64,000 nt of DNA from Amycolatopsis benzoatilytica AK 16/65 (GTDB taxonomy: Bacteria; Actinomycetota; Actinomycetes; Mycobacteriales; Pseudonocardiaceae): the NCBI RefSeq assembly GCF_000383915.1, contig NZ_KB912942.1:7382388-7446387 (forward strand). Direction: 5' to 3'. Below, in pieces: positions 19,527 through 27,524 of this stretch. Positions within the stretch are counted from its first letter, which is position 1. The number at the start of each line of letters is the position of its first letter. The position numbers and the translations under genes are program-made. The notes below the pieces were generated by a model. It ran no database searches. It was not told the DNA's origin and saw only the letters and a program-made list of their open reading frames with translations.

Positions 19527-20657
19527 TCAGCGGAAGTCGCGCACTGCCTGCAGCGCGGTGTCCGGCTGGTCGGCGAAGAAGCCGTCGACGCCGGCCTTGA
19601 GGAAAGCCGCCTCCTCGGTGAATACGTCGCCGAAGTCGTCCGGGCTGGCCGACGAGCGCAAATTCACTGGCAGGAAAGGGTTTTCGTTGCGGAAGGTGTA
19701 CGGCTGCACCTGCAGGCCGGCGCGGTGCGCGTCGGCGGTCAGCGTGGTCGGGTCGCCGAGGTTGCCCTTCGCGTCACGCGGGATGATCTGGCCCTTCTCC
19801 GGGCCGAGGTACGCCGCGTAGGTCGCGATCTCGCGCAACCCAGCCGGCGTGACCAGGTCTGCGTAGGTGCGCTTGTCGCCCTTCGCCACGAGGTCGGCGG
19901 GCGCGCCCTTGCCTTCGGTCAGCTGCAGCAGCGGCACCCGGACCTGCTCGCTCAGCTCCTTCAGGTTCGACACCTCGAACGACTGGATGATCACCGGCGC
20001 GTTCGGCCGGTTCAGGCGGTTGTGGTCGAGGATCGACACCAGCTTCGGCTCGGTCGGGTTCCCGATCGACGCGAAGTAGGTCGAATGCTTGACCTCCGGA
20101 TAGGTGCCCAGCGGGCGGTGCAGCTCGCGGCCGAGGTCGCGGGTCAGGTCGAGCACTTCCTGATACGTCGCGATCCGGTAGCGGCCGTTGTACAGCTGAT
20201 TGTTCGGCCGGTTCGCCGGGATCCGCTCTGTGGCGTAGAGCGTTTTCAGCTCGGCCAGCGTGAAGTCCTCGGTGAACCAGCCGGTCATCGACATGCCGTC
20301 GATGACCTTGGTGGTCTTGCGCGAGGCGAACTCGGGATGGTCGGCGACGTCCGTGGTGCCGCCGATCTCCGGCTCGTGCCGGGCGACGAGCTGGCCGTCC
20401 TTGGTCGGCACCAGGTCGACGTCGACGTAGTCCACGCCCATCCGGTAGGCGAGTTCGTACGAGGCGAGCGTGTGCTCCGGGCGGTAGCCGGGCGCGCCCC
20501 GGTGTCCGACGATCACCGGGCCATCGTGCCCGGGTCGGCGCGCGGCCGCATGCGCAGGCCCCGGTTCGCTCGCCCCGGCAGGGCCGAGCGCGAGGCCGGC
20601 GCTGCCGAGCAGCGCCAGTCCGGACAGGGCGAGCACGCCGAGACGGTTGCGGTTCAT
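19527..20657 (-). CDS. Secreted glycerophosphodiester phosphodiesterase
   Basis: 376-residue exported GDPD. A signal peptide ([21 protein letters not shown]..., cleavage near residue 30) is followed by the catalytic core: [23 protein letters not shown] (His and Arg-Glu), [21 protein letters not shown] (metal-binding residues and second His), and a late FADQPDTAL. It should hydrolyse glycerophosphodiesters to glycerol-3-phosphate and an alcohol outside the membrane, in phosphate or lipid scavenging. ATG 20657 gives the intact signal peptide. It is divergent from purD; the 217-bp gap between them holds the purD promoter and nothing else I can name. Confidence 0.9.
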   Translation of the reverse strand: MNRNRLGVLALSGLALLGSAGLALGPAGASEPGPAHAAARRPGHDGPVIVGHRGAPGYRPEHTLASYELAYRMGVDYVDVDLVPTKDGQLVARHEPEIGGTTDVADHPEFASRKTTKVIDGMSMTGWFTEDFTLAELKTLYATERIPANRPNNQLYNGRYRIATYQEVLDLTRDLGRELHRPLGTYPEVKHSTYFASIGNPTEPKLVSILDHNRLNRPNAPVIIQSFEVSNLKELSEQVRVPLLQLTEGKGAPADLVAKGDKRTYADLVTPAGLREIATYAAYLGPEKGQIIPRDAKGNLGDPTTLTADAHRAGLQVQPYTFRNENPFLPVNLRSSASPDDFGDVFTEEAAFLKAGVDGFFADQPDTALQAVRDFR

Positions 20658-20861
20658 GGCGGGGACCCCTCTCTGCCGGACGGGCCGCCGTTGCCGGCGG
20701 TCCGCCATGACTCCGCGACACCCTCGCTGGCGCAAGCGTCGGACAGATGGCACCGGACGGGCGGAAAGCCGACAACCAGGTAAACCGTGCATAGAGTCCA
20801 TTAACGACAGGTCGGACCCGGTGTCGGTGACGGCGCGCAGCCCGGCCGAAGCGCCCACCGT

Positions 20862-20877
20862 TACTCTGTCCGACGTG
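20862..20877 (+). promoter_or_regulatory. purD -10 box and leaderless GTG start
   Basis: TACTCT (20862-20867) is followed by 7 nt and GTG at 20875, so the transcript is predicted to begin at or next to the start codon. No Shine-Dalgarno sequence is present. Confidence 0.6.
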
Positions 20878-22134
20878 CGCGTACTGGTAATCGGCTCCGG
20901 CGCCCGGGAGCATGCACTCGTCCTCGCGGTGTCTGGCGATCCCGCGGTCACGGCGCTCGCTTGCGCCCCCGGCAATGCCGGCACGGCCGCGGTCGCGGAG
21001 CAGCTCGGGGTCGAGCCTGCCGAGCCGGAGGCCGTCGCCGCCCTGGCCAAGGAATGGAAAGCCGACCTCGTCGTGGTCGGGCCGGAGGTGCCGCTTGTCG
21101 CGGGCGTCGCCGACGCGGTGCGCGAAGCGGGCATCGCCTGCTTCGGGCCGTCCGGCGCGGCCGCGCGCATCGAGGGGTCGAAGGCGTTCGCGAAGGACGT
21201 CATGGCGGCCGCAGGCGTGCCGACTGCTCGCAGCGAGGTCGTCGACACCCCCGCCCGGCTCGACGCGGCTCTGCAGCGCTTCGGTCCGACCTGGGTGGTG
21301 AAGGACGACGGTCTCGCCGCCGGCAAGGGCGTCGTGGTGACCGAGGACATCGAGGTCGCGCGCAAGCACGCGCTGATGCTGCTCGACGGTGGCCACCCGG
21401 TCCTGCTGGAGTCCTTTTTGGATGGACCAGAGGCGTCGTTGTTCTGCTTCGTGGACGGCCGCACCGTGGTGCCGATGCTGCCCGCGCAGGACTTCAAGCG
21501 GGTCGGCGACGGCGACACGGGCCCGAACACCGGCGGCATGGGTGCCTACGCGCCGCTGCCGTGGGCGCCTGCGGACCTGGTGGACGACGTAGTCGCGCGG
21601 GTCGTGCAGCCCGTCGTGGACGAGCTCGCGGACCGCGGCAGCCCGTTCTCCGGCCTGCTGTACGCCGGTCTCGCACTCACCTCGGAAGGCCCGCAGGTGA
21701 TCGAGTTCAACTGTCGCTTCGGTGACCCGGAGACGCAGGTGGTGCTCGCACTGCTGCGTACCTCGCTGGCTTCGGTGCTGTACGCGACGGCGACCGGCAA
21801 GCTCGCCGAGCTGCCGCCGCTGGAGTGGTCGGGCGGCGCTGCGGTCACTGTTGTGATCGCTGCCGACGGCTACCCGGGCAAGCCGCGTACGGGCGACGTG
21901 ATCACCGGCGGAGAGATCGAAGGCGTACTGCACGCGGGTACGCGGCGTCGCGAAGACGGTGCGGTCATCTCGGCCGGCGGGCGAGTGCTGTCCGTGGTCG
22001 GCACCGGCAAGTCGCTGAAGGCGGCACGTAAGCACGCGTACGAGACCGTGGAGCGCGTACACCTCGCTGGCTCGCACCACCGCACGGATATCGCACTTCG
22101 CGCGGCGAACGGGGAGATAAGCGCTCCCGCCTGA
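20875..22134 (+). CDS. purD: Phosphoribosylamine-glycine ligase
   Basis: 419-residue GAR synthetase, ATP-dependent ligation of glycine to phosphoribosylamine, step two of de novo purine synthesis. ATP-grasp features are clear: [14 protein letters not shown] at the N-terminus, [35 protein letters not shown], and [26 protein letters not shown] with [10 protein letters not shown] supplying metal ligands. GTG 20875 gives the standard start (M)RVLVIGSG and sits 7 nt behind a TANNNT box. A GTG at 20821 is in frame but would add an atypical extension. It is divergent from the phosphodiesterase gene and upstream of the type VII accessory island. Confidence 0.97.
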   Translation: MRVLVIGSGAREHALVLAVSGDPAVTALACAPGNAGTAAVAEQLGVEPAEPEAVAALAKEWKADLVVVGPEVPLVAGVADAVREAGIACFGPSGAAARIEGSKAFAKDVMAAAGVPTARSEVVDTPARLDAALQRFGPTWVVKDDGLAAGKGVVVTEDIEVARKHALMLLDGGHPVLLESFLDGPEASLFCFVDGRTVVPMLPAQDFKRVGDGDTGPNTGGMGAYAPLPWAPADLVDDVVARVVQPVVDELADRGSPFSGLLYAGLALTSEGPQVIEFNCRFGDPETQVVLALLRTSLASVLYATATGKLAELPPLEWSGGAAVTVVIAADGYPGKPRTGDVITGGEIEGVLHAGTRRREDGAVISAGGRVLSVVGTGKSLKAARKHAYETVERVHLAGSHHRTDIALRAANGEISAPA

Positions 22135-22234
22135 GCACGTTCTCGCCGAAGTTCGCCTCGGGTTCACGCGCCGGTTGGTAACCTCGAAACGGATCCGTAC
22201 GGTCACCGTCCGTATCACGGGAGGGGTTAGCGAC

Positions 22235-22624
22235 ATGCCGGGAAGCACACCGCTCACCGACCTGGCTTCGTCAGTGCCGGCTGTGCCGGGCGTGGCGGAC
22301 ATCGTCGTCGAGCCGGCCAAGCTGCTCGACGTCGCGCGGGTGGTCGAGGAGCAGGTCACCGCGCTCGAAGACAGGTTGCTCACCCGGCTCGGCGAGCTGC
22401 GGGTCGACGCACCGTCTTCGGACACCGTGAGCATGAATGCGGTGACGGCGTGGAACTCGGTGATCGCCGAAGGCGATCAGTCGTATGTGGCGCAGGTGCG
22501 CATGTATGTCGCCAACCTGCACAAGCTCGTCGGACAGCTGCGCGAAGCAGCGAAGACGTATCAGGCCAGCGAAGCGGACAAGGCGGCTGCGTTCGGGGAC
22601 CGCGGTGCGCACGGCACCCACTAA
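22235..22624 (+). CDS. Small helical protein of the type VII accessory island
   Basis: 129 residues, all-helical in appearance, no signal peptide: VEPAKLLDVARVVEEQVTALEDRLLTRLGELRV, then SMNAVTAWNSVIAEGDQSYVAQVRMYVANLHKLVGQLREAAKTYQASE. Its size and helix-turn-helix hairpin layout resemble ESX/WXG100-like or PE-like secreted partners, although the canonical WxG is only hinted at by AWNS. ATG 22235 has GGGAGGGG upstream. The last 20 nt overlap the DUF3558 lipoprotein gene, indicating translational coupling. It is the first gene of the island, 100 bp after purD. Confidence 0.7.
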   Translation: MPGSTPLTDLASSVPAVPGVADIVVEPAKLLDVARVVEEQVTALEDRLLTRLGELRVDAPSSDTVSMNAVTAWNSVIAEGDQSYVAQVRMYVANLHKLVGQLREAAKTYQASEADKAAAFGDRGAHGTH

Positions 22625-23207
22625 GCCGATCCTCGCCGTTGTCGCGGTACTCGGCCTCGCGGGCTGCTCGTCGGGCAACGGCGGCACGGCGTACCCGGTC
22701 GAGCCCGCGATCAGCTCGCTGGCGCAGCAGTCGAAAGCCGCGGAACTGCCAGCCCGGCCGAAGGACCTTTCACTAGCGGACATCGACCCGTGTCAGCTGC
22801 TCGGCCAGGCACAGCTCGACGAGCTCAAGATCACCAGCGTGCCGCGCAAAGCCGCTGCCGCGCAAGACGGTCCCACCTGCGTGTTCGACTCGACCCAGGC
22901 TGAGCCGTTCCACGCGCTGCACCTGCGGATCGTCAACGCGGACGTGCAGGAATGGCTCACCGGCAAGCGCCGCAAGAACAGCATGACCACCGCGCCGGCC
23001 CCGGTCGAGGGCTATCCGGCGATCACGAACTACCGCGCGGCTGGCACGCCCGCCGACTGTGAAGTGCTCGTCGGCGTCGCGAAGGGGCAGACCATGGCGG
23101 CGCAGGAGTTCGCGATCACCACGGGCGCGTTCAGCCAGCCGCAGTTGTGCCAGCTCGCCACCCAGGCCGCCGGCCTGGCCGTGCAGGGCCTCAAGAACCG
23201 GACCTAG
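22605..23207 (+). CDS. DUF3558 family lipoprotein
   Basis: 200-residue exported lipoprotein. A short lipoprotein signal ends in the lipobox LAGC with C21, and the mature domain shows the DUF3558 pattern: LADIDPCQLLGQAQLDEL, then GPTCVFDS and an internal ADCEVLVGVAKGQ, with paired cysteines. DUF3558 proteins are common in Pseudonocardiales and often sit beside ESX genes; their role is unknown. GTG 22605 is the start that yields a proper signal; it overlaps the previous gene by 20 nt in another frame. The PPE-like gene follows 9 nt later. Confidence 0.88.
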   Translation: MRTAPTKPILAVVAVLGLAGCSSGNGGTAYPVEPAISSLAQQSKAAELPARPKDLSLADIDPCQLLGQAQLDELKITSVPRKAAAAQDGPTCVFDSTQAEPFHALHLRIVNADVQEWLTGKRRKNSMTTAPAPVEGYPAITNYRAAGTPADCEVLVGVAKGQTMAAQEFAITTGAFSQPQLCQLATQAAGLAVQGLKNRT

Positions 23208-23216
23208 GGAGGGCGC

Positions 23217-24920
23217 GTGGAGATCTCCGAACTCGCGGGCAGGATCCGCGACCACCGTTTCGACGGGTGGACCGACACCGCCATCGCCGACGAGATCGAA
23301 AAGTTCGGCACTGGCGACGGAATCGCCAGCATCGGCACCGCGGTCGAAGCGTTGCAGCAGGTCGCGACCGCGCTCGCGGGCACCGATCAGACGCTGCGCG
23401 AACAGCTCGCGAAGCTCGGGGTGGATTGGCAGAGCGAGGCGGGCGGACAGGCCGGGCAGGTGCTGTCCGAGCATGCCGGTTTCTCTCAGGACGCCATGCA
23501 GAAGGTCGCGCACACCGCGGAAATGCTTTTCGCGCAAGGAGAAGCGTTCAGCCGCACCAAGTACAAGCTGCCGGATCCGGCCGCGGTGCGCAAAGGCGCG
23601 GAAAGCCTCACCCTGGTGGATTCGGTGGCGAGTTTTCTCGGCTTCGAGACTGACCACGCGGCGGCGGTGTCGGCGGCGGACAACGCGCGCAGCCAGGCGG
23701 TCGAGGCGCTGAACGCGTACGCCAAACAAAGCGGCGAAAACCTGTTGTCCACCGAGACGCTGAGCCAGCCGCAGTCGCTGACCATGGTCCAGCCTGGCAC
23801 CGGCCCGAGCCCGGTGGACCGCGCGGCCGCCGCAGTCGACGTGACGCCGGACGGCGAAGTGAAACCCTCTGCGGCGTCGGTGAAATCGCAGTACGTCGCG
23901 CCGCAGCCGGTGAGCCACCTGGTGGATCCGCCGACCCCCGCTTACGGCACCGCAGCGCAGGCCCCGGCTCCGCCGGTCAGGCCGGCCGCGCCGGTCGTCG
24001 CGGCCAGTTACGCGCCGCCGTCTCCGCCGCCGGGTTGGGAGAACGCGCCCGCGCAAGGCGGGGTGCGTGGGCCGGACGCATCGCCTCGGCCGGTCGGCGG
24101 GACCACCGCGCCGGTGGAGCCGGGAATTCCGGGCGGCCCTGGTGGATCGCGGATGCCGGGCGGAACATCGGTGCGGCCAGGCGAGTCCGGCACGTTCCTG
24201 CCGACGGGGCCGCGCGGGTCCGGTCCGGGCAGCGGGCCGGACACCGGCCGCGGCTGGCCAGGTCCGGAGAGTTTCGGACGGCCGACCGGCGACCGGTCGG
24301 GAGGGTATCCCAGCGGGACGGGCAATTCTGGCTTCAGCGAGAGCGGAAACCCGGGCGGGGCTGGTAATTCTGGCTCAGGTTCGGGTGGAAACGCAGGCGG
24401 GACAAGCAATCTCGGCGGACAGCAGGGCGGAAGCCACACTGGCGGCGGTGATCAGGCGTTGCAGCGCGGCCGTCTCGTCGGCAGCGCGCCGACCCCGCCG
24501 TCGTCGCCGGCACCGGACCTAGGCGGTGGCCCCGCGGTGCCGCGCGGCGGCGGAGCGTCGGCCGGCGAGATGGGTGCCGGAGCAGCAGCATTGGGTGCTG
24601 GCGTGGCAGGCGGTGCGCTCGCCGGCGACCGGGAGCGGCCGGGCCGCAGCCAGGACGGGCAGTCGCGGGGCGGACCGGTCCGGCCGCTGCCGGTCGGCGA
24701 GTTGCCCGAGGAAGAGGCGGTAGCGCTGCGGAAAGCCGAGCAGGTCGCGCCGAAACCAGCGGCGGGCGACGCGAAGTTCCTCTCCCCGGCTGCGCCGCAA
24801 GAAGGCATCGAGGAAGCCGAGCACGTGCGCCGGTTCGGAGTGGACGACAAGGATCTGTTCGCCGACGGCCGGATGGTCACGCGCGACGTGATCGGCGACG
24901 GCACGGGAGAAGTGCGCTGA
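23217..24920 (+). CDS. PPE-like type VII secretion substrate with Pro/Gly-rich tail
   Basis: 567 residues. Residues 1-175 form long amphipathic helices (ISELAGRIRDHRFDGWTD..., AVEALQQVATALAG...). WQS at 71-73 takes the place of the usual WxG turn. YKLPD at 116-120 fits the YxxxD/E general ESX secretion signal. From ~200 the chain is low-complexity, rich in Pro, Gly, Ser and Ala (VRPAAPVVAASYAPPSPPPGW, many GNSG/GGAG units), ending in a charged segment RRFGVDDKDLFADGRMV. I read it as a PPE-domain-like ESX substrate. The EspG chaperone gene follows 2 nt later, as expected for a chaperone-substrate pair. GTG 23217 has AGGGAGGG upstream. Confidence 0.78.
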   Translation: MEISELAGRIRDHRFDGWTDTAIADEIEKFGTGDGIASIGTAVEALQQVATALAGTDQTLREQLAKLGVDWQSEAGGQAGQVLSEHAGFSQDAMQKVAHTAEMLFAQGEAFSRTKYKLPDPAAVRKGAESLTLVDSVASFLGFETDHAAAVSAADNARSQAVEALNAYAKQSGENLLSTETLSQPQSLTMVQPGTGPSPVDRAAAAVDVTPDGEVKPSAASVKSQYVAPQPVSHLVDPPTPAYGTAAQAPAPPVRPAAPVVAASYAPPSPPPGWENAPAQGGVRGPDASPRPVGGTTAPVEPGIPGGPGGSRMPGGTSVRPGESGTFLPTGPRGSGPGSGPDTGRGWPGPESFGRPTGDRSGGYPSGTGNSGFSESGNPGGAGNSGSGSGGNAGGTSNLGGQQGGSHTGGGDQALQRGRLVGSAPTPPSSPAPDLGGGPAVPRGGGASAGEMGAGAAALGAGVAGGALAGDRERPGRSQDGQSRGGPVRPLPVGELPEEEAVALRKAEQVAPKPAAGDAKFLSPAAPQEGIEEAEHVRRFGVDDKDLFADGRMVTRDVIGDGTGEVR

Positions 24921-24922
24921 CC

Positions 24923-25681
24923 GTGAGCCTGGTACTGACCGCTCTCGAATTCGACGTCCTGTGGGAATCGCTGGAGCTGGGCACCCGCCCGGCCGCGCTG
25001 GCGGTTCCGTCGCCGGGGCGTACGCACACCGAACGAGCCGAGCTGATCGACTCGGTGTGGGACTCCCTGGCGCAGCGGCGACTGGCGCGCGGACGGCGGC
25101 CGTCCGGCACCGTGCTCGACCAGTTGCACCTGCTGGCGAGCCCGCGCGAGGCGGTGGACGTCTGGGTGTGGGCCGACCGGGAAATCCACGGACGCGCGGT
25201 GAGCCGCGGCAGCCAGGCGGTGCTCGCGGTCGTCGAACGGGAAGAGGTGTGGCTGATCCCCGCCGATGCCGGCGCGCTCGCCGATGCCGTGGTGCCGGTC
25301 GCCGGAGCGCTCGACGCGGGCGTGGGCCAGTCGATCTCGGTGCCGCACGACACGCTCGTGAACGCCGATCTGGCCGCCGCGGGCGATCCGAAGTCACTGG
25401 TCACCGCGTTGGAGGACCGGGGCGTCGCACTGTGGGAGGCACAGGAACTCGCCGGAATGCTGATGGGCCAGGAGGCGCGCGGCCAGTTCTGCGCCGAGCG
25501 AGTGCTGCGGGACGGCACGGTGCGCCGCTCGCCGCAGGTGGCGGGCTTTTACGACACCGATTCCGGGCGGTATCTGTTCCAGCTCACCGAGGACGCGGAC
25601 GGGCACGCGTGGGCGACGGTGAGCCCGGCGGACAACGCGGTGCTGATGGAACGGGTTCGGGAGTTGCAGGCCGGGATTTGA
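24923..25681 (+). CDS. EspG family type VII secretion chaperone
   Basis: 252-residue cytosolic protein recognised as EspG: LVLTALEFDVLWESLELGTRPAALAVPSPGRTHTERAEL at the N-terminus, a central hydrophobic strand block (VLAVVERE EVWLIPAD), and a C-terminal VAGFYDTDSGRYLFQLTEDADGHAWATVSPADN. In mycobacteria EspG binds the helical tip of PPE proteins and keeps PE/PPE pairs soluble for the ESX machine. Here it directly follows a PPE-like gene with a 2-nt gap. No EccB-E, MycP or EccA gene is within the window, so the secretion machine must be elsewhere. Confidence 0.88.
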   Translation: MSLVLTALEFDVLWESLELGTRPAALAVPSPGRTHTERAELIDSVWDSLAQRRLARGRRPSGTVLDQLHLLASPREAVDVWVWADREIHGRAVSRGSQAVLAVVEREEVWLIPADAGALADAVVPVAGALDAGVGQSISVPHDTLVNADLAAAGDPKSLVTALEDRGVALWEAQELAGMLMGQEARGQFCAERVLRDGTVRRSPQVAGFYDTDSGRYLFQLTEDADGHAWATVSPADNAVLMERVRELQAGI

Positions 25682-25930
25682 GTCTTTCGACGCGTTCTCG
25701 AAATCGATTCGCGCGGTCGGGACATCCTCGCCGATGCCGCGGTCGATGCGAGAGTCACGCGAACCGGTGACCGACTCCTGCGGGTGACATCAGTGCTGGT
25801 GACGTCCGAATTGCCGGTGTTCTCCGAGGCGCCGCGACCGCACGGGCACCCGCTGTTTGAGCAGCTGGTCGCGCGACGGGTGGAAGTCGGGGAGAACTGC
25901 ACACGGCACGCGCCCGAAGTCTTAGAGTAA
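25682..25930 (+). other. Start-less open frame after espG
   Basis: The 321-bp gap 25682-26002 contains a frame, in phase with EspG just past its TGA, that stays open to TAA at 25928-25930. It reads coding-like (RRVLEIDSRGRDILADAAV..., FEQLVARRVEVGENC). The first ATG/GTG/TTG in frame is only GTG 25784, which would give a 48-residue product. It could be a small gene, a broken gene, or a former extension of EspG. The rest of the gap contains the promoter of the next operon. Confidence 0.35.
25923..25928 (+). promoter_or_regulatory. Likely -10 box of the WXG100 operon
   Basis: TAGAGT at 25923-25928 matches TANNNT. Transcription from about 25935 would give a leader of ~70 nt before GTG 26003. No clear -35. 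Confidence 0.35.
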
Positions 25931-26002
25931 GCATGGGAACCGGCCGGGGCAGGGACGCGTCGAACTGGCCGGAAGCGAGTGTCGCGAAGGGGATGACGAA
26001 CG

Positions 26003-26314
26003 GTGCCTGTCTACGATCCGGGTTCCATGGCCAACGCCGCCAAGGACGTGGAGAAGCTGAAGCACGAGTTCGAGAAGTCCAAGGGGCATCTCACCGGCGT
26101 CGACCACGAACCGGAAAGCCCGTTCGGCACGATGGGCGGCTCGCAGGGCGTGCACGGCGCGGTCGGCACGTTCAAGCAGGGTGTGCACAACGAGTTCGAC
26201 TCGGCCGGGAAGCTGATGGAGGCGACCGGCTTCATCCTGCGCAAGGCCGCGGGCCTGATCCAGGAGACCGACCAGGTCGCGGTGACCGACCTGACCGTGC
26301 ACGAGGACCGCTGA
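26003..26314 (+). CDS. Small ESX-like helical protein
   Basis: 103 residues without signal peptide or membrane helix. A first helix (PGSMANAAKDVEKLKHEFEKSKGHLTG) and a second (HGAVGTFKQGVHNEFDSAGKLMEATGFILRKAAGLIQETDQ) flank a Gly-rich turn (PFGTMGGSQGVHG), the hairpin layout of ESX partner proteins, though WxG is absent. It most likely pairs with the WXG100-transglycosylase encoded 32 nt downstream, as EsxA/EsxB-type partners do. GTG 26003 is preceded by AAGGGG about 13 nt upstream, so the start is fairly but not completely secure. Confidence 0.75.
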   Translation: MPVYDPGSMANAAKDVEKLKHEFEKSKGHLTGVDHEPESPFGTMGGSQGVHGAVGTFKQGVHNEFDSAGKLMEATGFILRKAAGLIQETDQVAVTDLTVHEDR

Positions 26315-26346
26315 GCACGCACCGACACGGGTGAGGGGGCACGAAC

Positions 26347-27483
26347 ATGGGGATGATCGACTTTCCGCCGAACTGGCAGGGCATTGTCGACAAGGCCAAG
26401 AAGGTCGACGGCATCAATCCCGCGTCGATCGCAGCGGCAGGGAAGCAGTTCACCGACGCCGCGACTCAGGCGGGTGATCACAGCAACGCATTCAGCGCGG
26501 CGACCAAATCGCTGGGCGAAGGTGTGTGGAAAGGTCCGGCGGCGGACGCGTTCGTCGACTACGTCACGCAGATCACCAAGGCGGGCGACCAGGTACAAGC
26601 CCACCTGACCGACGTCGGCAACGACCTGAACAAGTTGTCCACTGACCTGGGCACGGTCAAGAGCAAGGTCACCGACGCGGTGAAGAACGCGCACGACGCG
26701 ATCCAGAAGGTCATCGACTCCGAGACCGCGAAAGCGCAGGCCGCGCAATCCGCGCAGGCGGCGCACGACAAGGATCCCAAGAACCCGGCACCCGCCCAGT
26801 CCGCGGACGCGATCATCGCCGTCGCGAACACGCAGAATCAGCAAACGGCGACCGCTGCCGAGCAGACCATCGATCCGCTGCTGCAGCAGGCCGACCAGAT
26901 GGTCAAGGACTCGCAGACCTTGATGCAGACGCAGATCAAGGGCGGCTACTCCGAGGTCCCGCTCCCTGGTTCCGACGGCACCGTGCCGCAGAGCACCGGC
27001 GGCCTGCACACCGGGCACGGCGGCGGTGGTGGAGGCGGCGGCGGTCACCACGGTGGTGGCGGCGGAGCGAGCGGTGGCGGCGGCGGCCTCGGCCCGAGTG
27101 GCGGCCCGCCCTCCTCGCCCCCGCCCGGCAACGTGCAGCAGTGGATCCAGGAAGCGATCCAGGCGCTGCAGGCCGCGGGCGTCAACGTGAGCGACGCGGA
27201 CATCAAGAATATCTGGGCGATCATCCAGCACGAGTCCGGCGGCAACCCGAACGCGATCAACAACTGGGACTCGAACGCGGCGGCCGGCCACCCGTCCAAG
27301 GGCCTGATGCAGTGCATCGACTCCACGTTCAACGCGCACAAGCTGCCTGGGCACGACAACATCTACAACCCGGTCGACAACATCATCGCCGGCGTGCGGT
27401 ACTCGCTCGACCGCTACGGCTCGATGTCGAACGTGCCGGGTATCGCGGCCATGGCGCACGGCGGCGCGTACCGCGGCTACTGA
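26347..27483 (+). CDS. WXG100 domain fused to a lytic transglycosylase (SLT)
   Basis: 378 residues in three parts. Residues 1-~110 are a WXG100 hairpin with W61-K-G63 in EGVWKGPAADAFVDYV. Residues ~110-262 are a helical then Gly/His/Pro-rich linker. Residues ~265-378 are a transglycosylase SLT domain: IWAIIQHESGGNPNAINNWD with catalytic E296, SKGLMQCIDSTFNAHKLPG, and DNIIAGVRYSLDRYG. There is no Sec signal, so export via the type VII route is inferred. It would cleave peptidoglycan glycan strands outside the membrane, perhaps to open a path for secretion or for growth. ATG 26347 has GAGGGGG 7 nt upstream. Confidence 0.9.
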   Translation: MGMIDFPPNWQGIVDKAKKVDGINPASIAAAGKQFTDAATQAGDHSNAFSAATKSLGEGVWKGPAADAFVDYVTQITKAGDQVQAHLTDVGNDLNKLSTDLGTVKSKVTDAVKNAHDAIQKVIDSETAKAQAAQSAQAAHDKDPKNPAPAQSADAIIAVANTQNQQTATAAEQTIDPLLQQADQMVKDSQTLMQTQIKGGYSEVPLPGSDGTVPQSTGGLHTGHGGGGGGGGGHHGGGGGASGGGGGLGPSGGPPSSPPPGNVQQWIQEAIQALQAAGVNVSDADIKNIWAIIQHESGGNPNAINNWDSNAAAGHPSKGLMQCIDSTFNAHKLPGHDNIYNPVDNIIAGVRYSLDRYGSMSNVPGIAAMAHGGAYRGY

Positions 27484-27509
27484 CCTGCCTCCGGGCGGGC
27501 CTGTCGAGT

Positions 27510-27524
27510 TAGCCTGGCCGCATG
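27510..27524 (+). promoter_or_regulatory. -10 box and leaderless start of the aminotransferase gene
   Basis: TAGCCT (27510-27515), 6 nt, then ATG at 27522; no ribosome site. Predicted leaderless transcript. Confidence 0.5.

Noticed and set aside
19774..22434. 886-codon open frame antisense to purD
   Set aside because: Shadow of purD and the phosphodiesterase; composition and lack of motifs argue against coding.
26990..27110. Glycine-coding run in the WXG100-SLT gene that could be a frameshift or assembly artefact
   Set aside because: Both flanking domains are in the same frame and Gly/His/Pro linkers are normal between such domains.
22235..27483. Complete ESX/type VII secretion locus
   Set aside because: Substrate-like, chaperone and lipoprotein genes are present but no EccB, EccC, EccD, EccE or mycosin gene, so only an accessory island is claimed.
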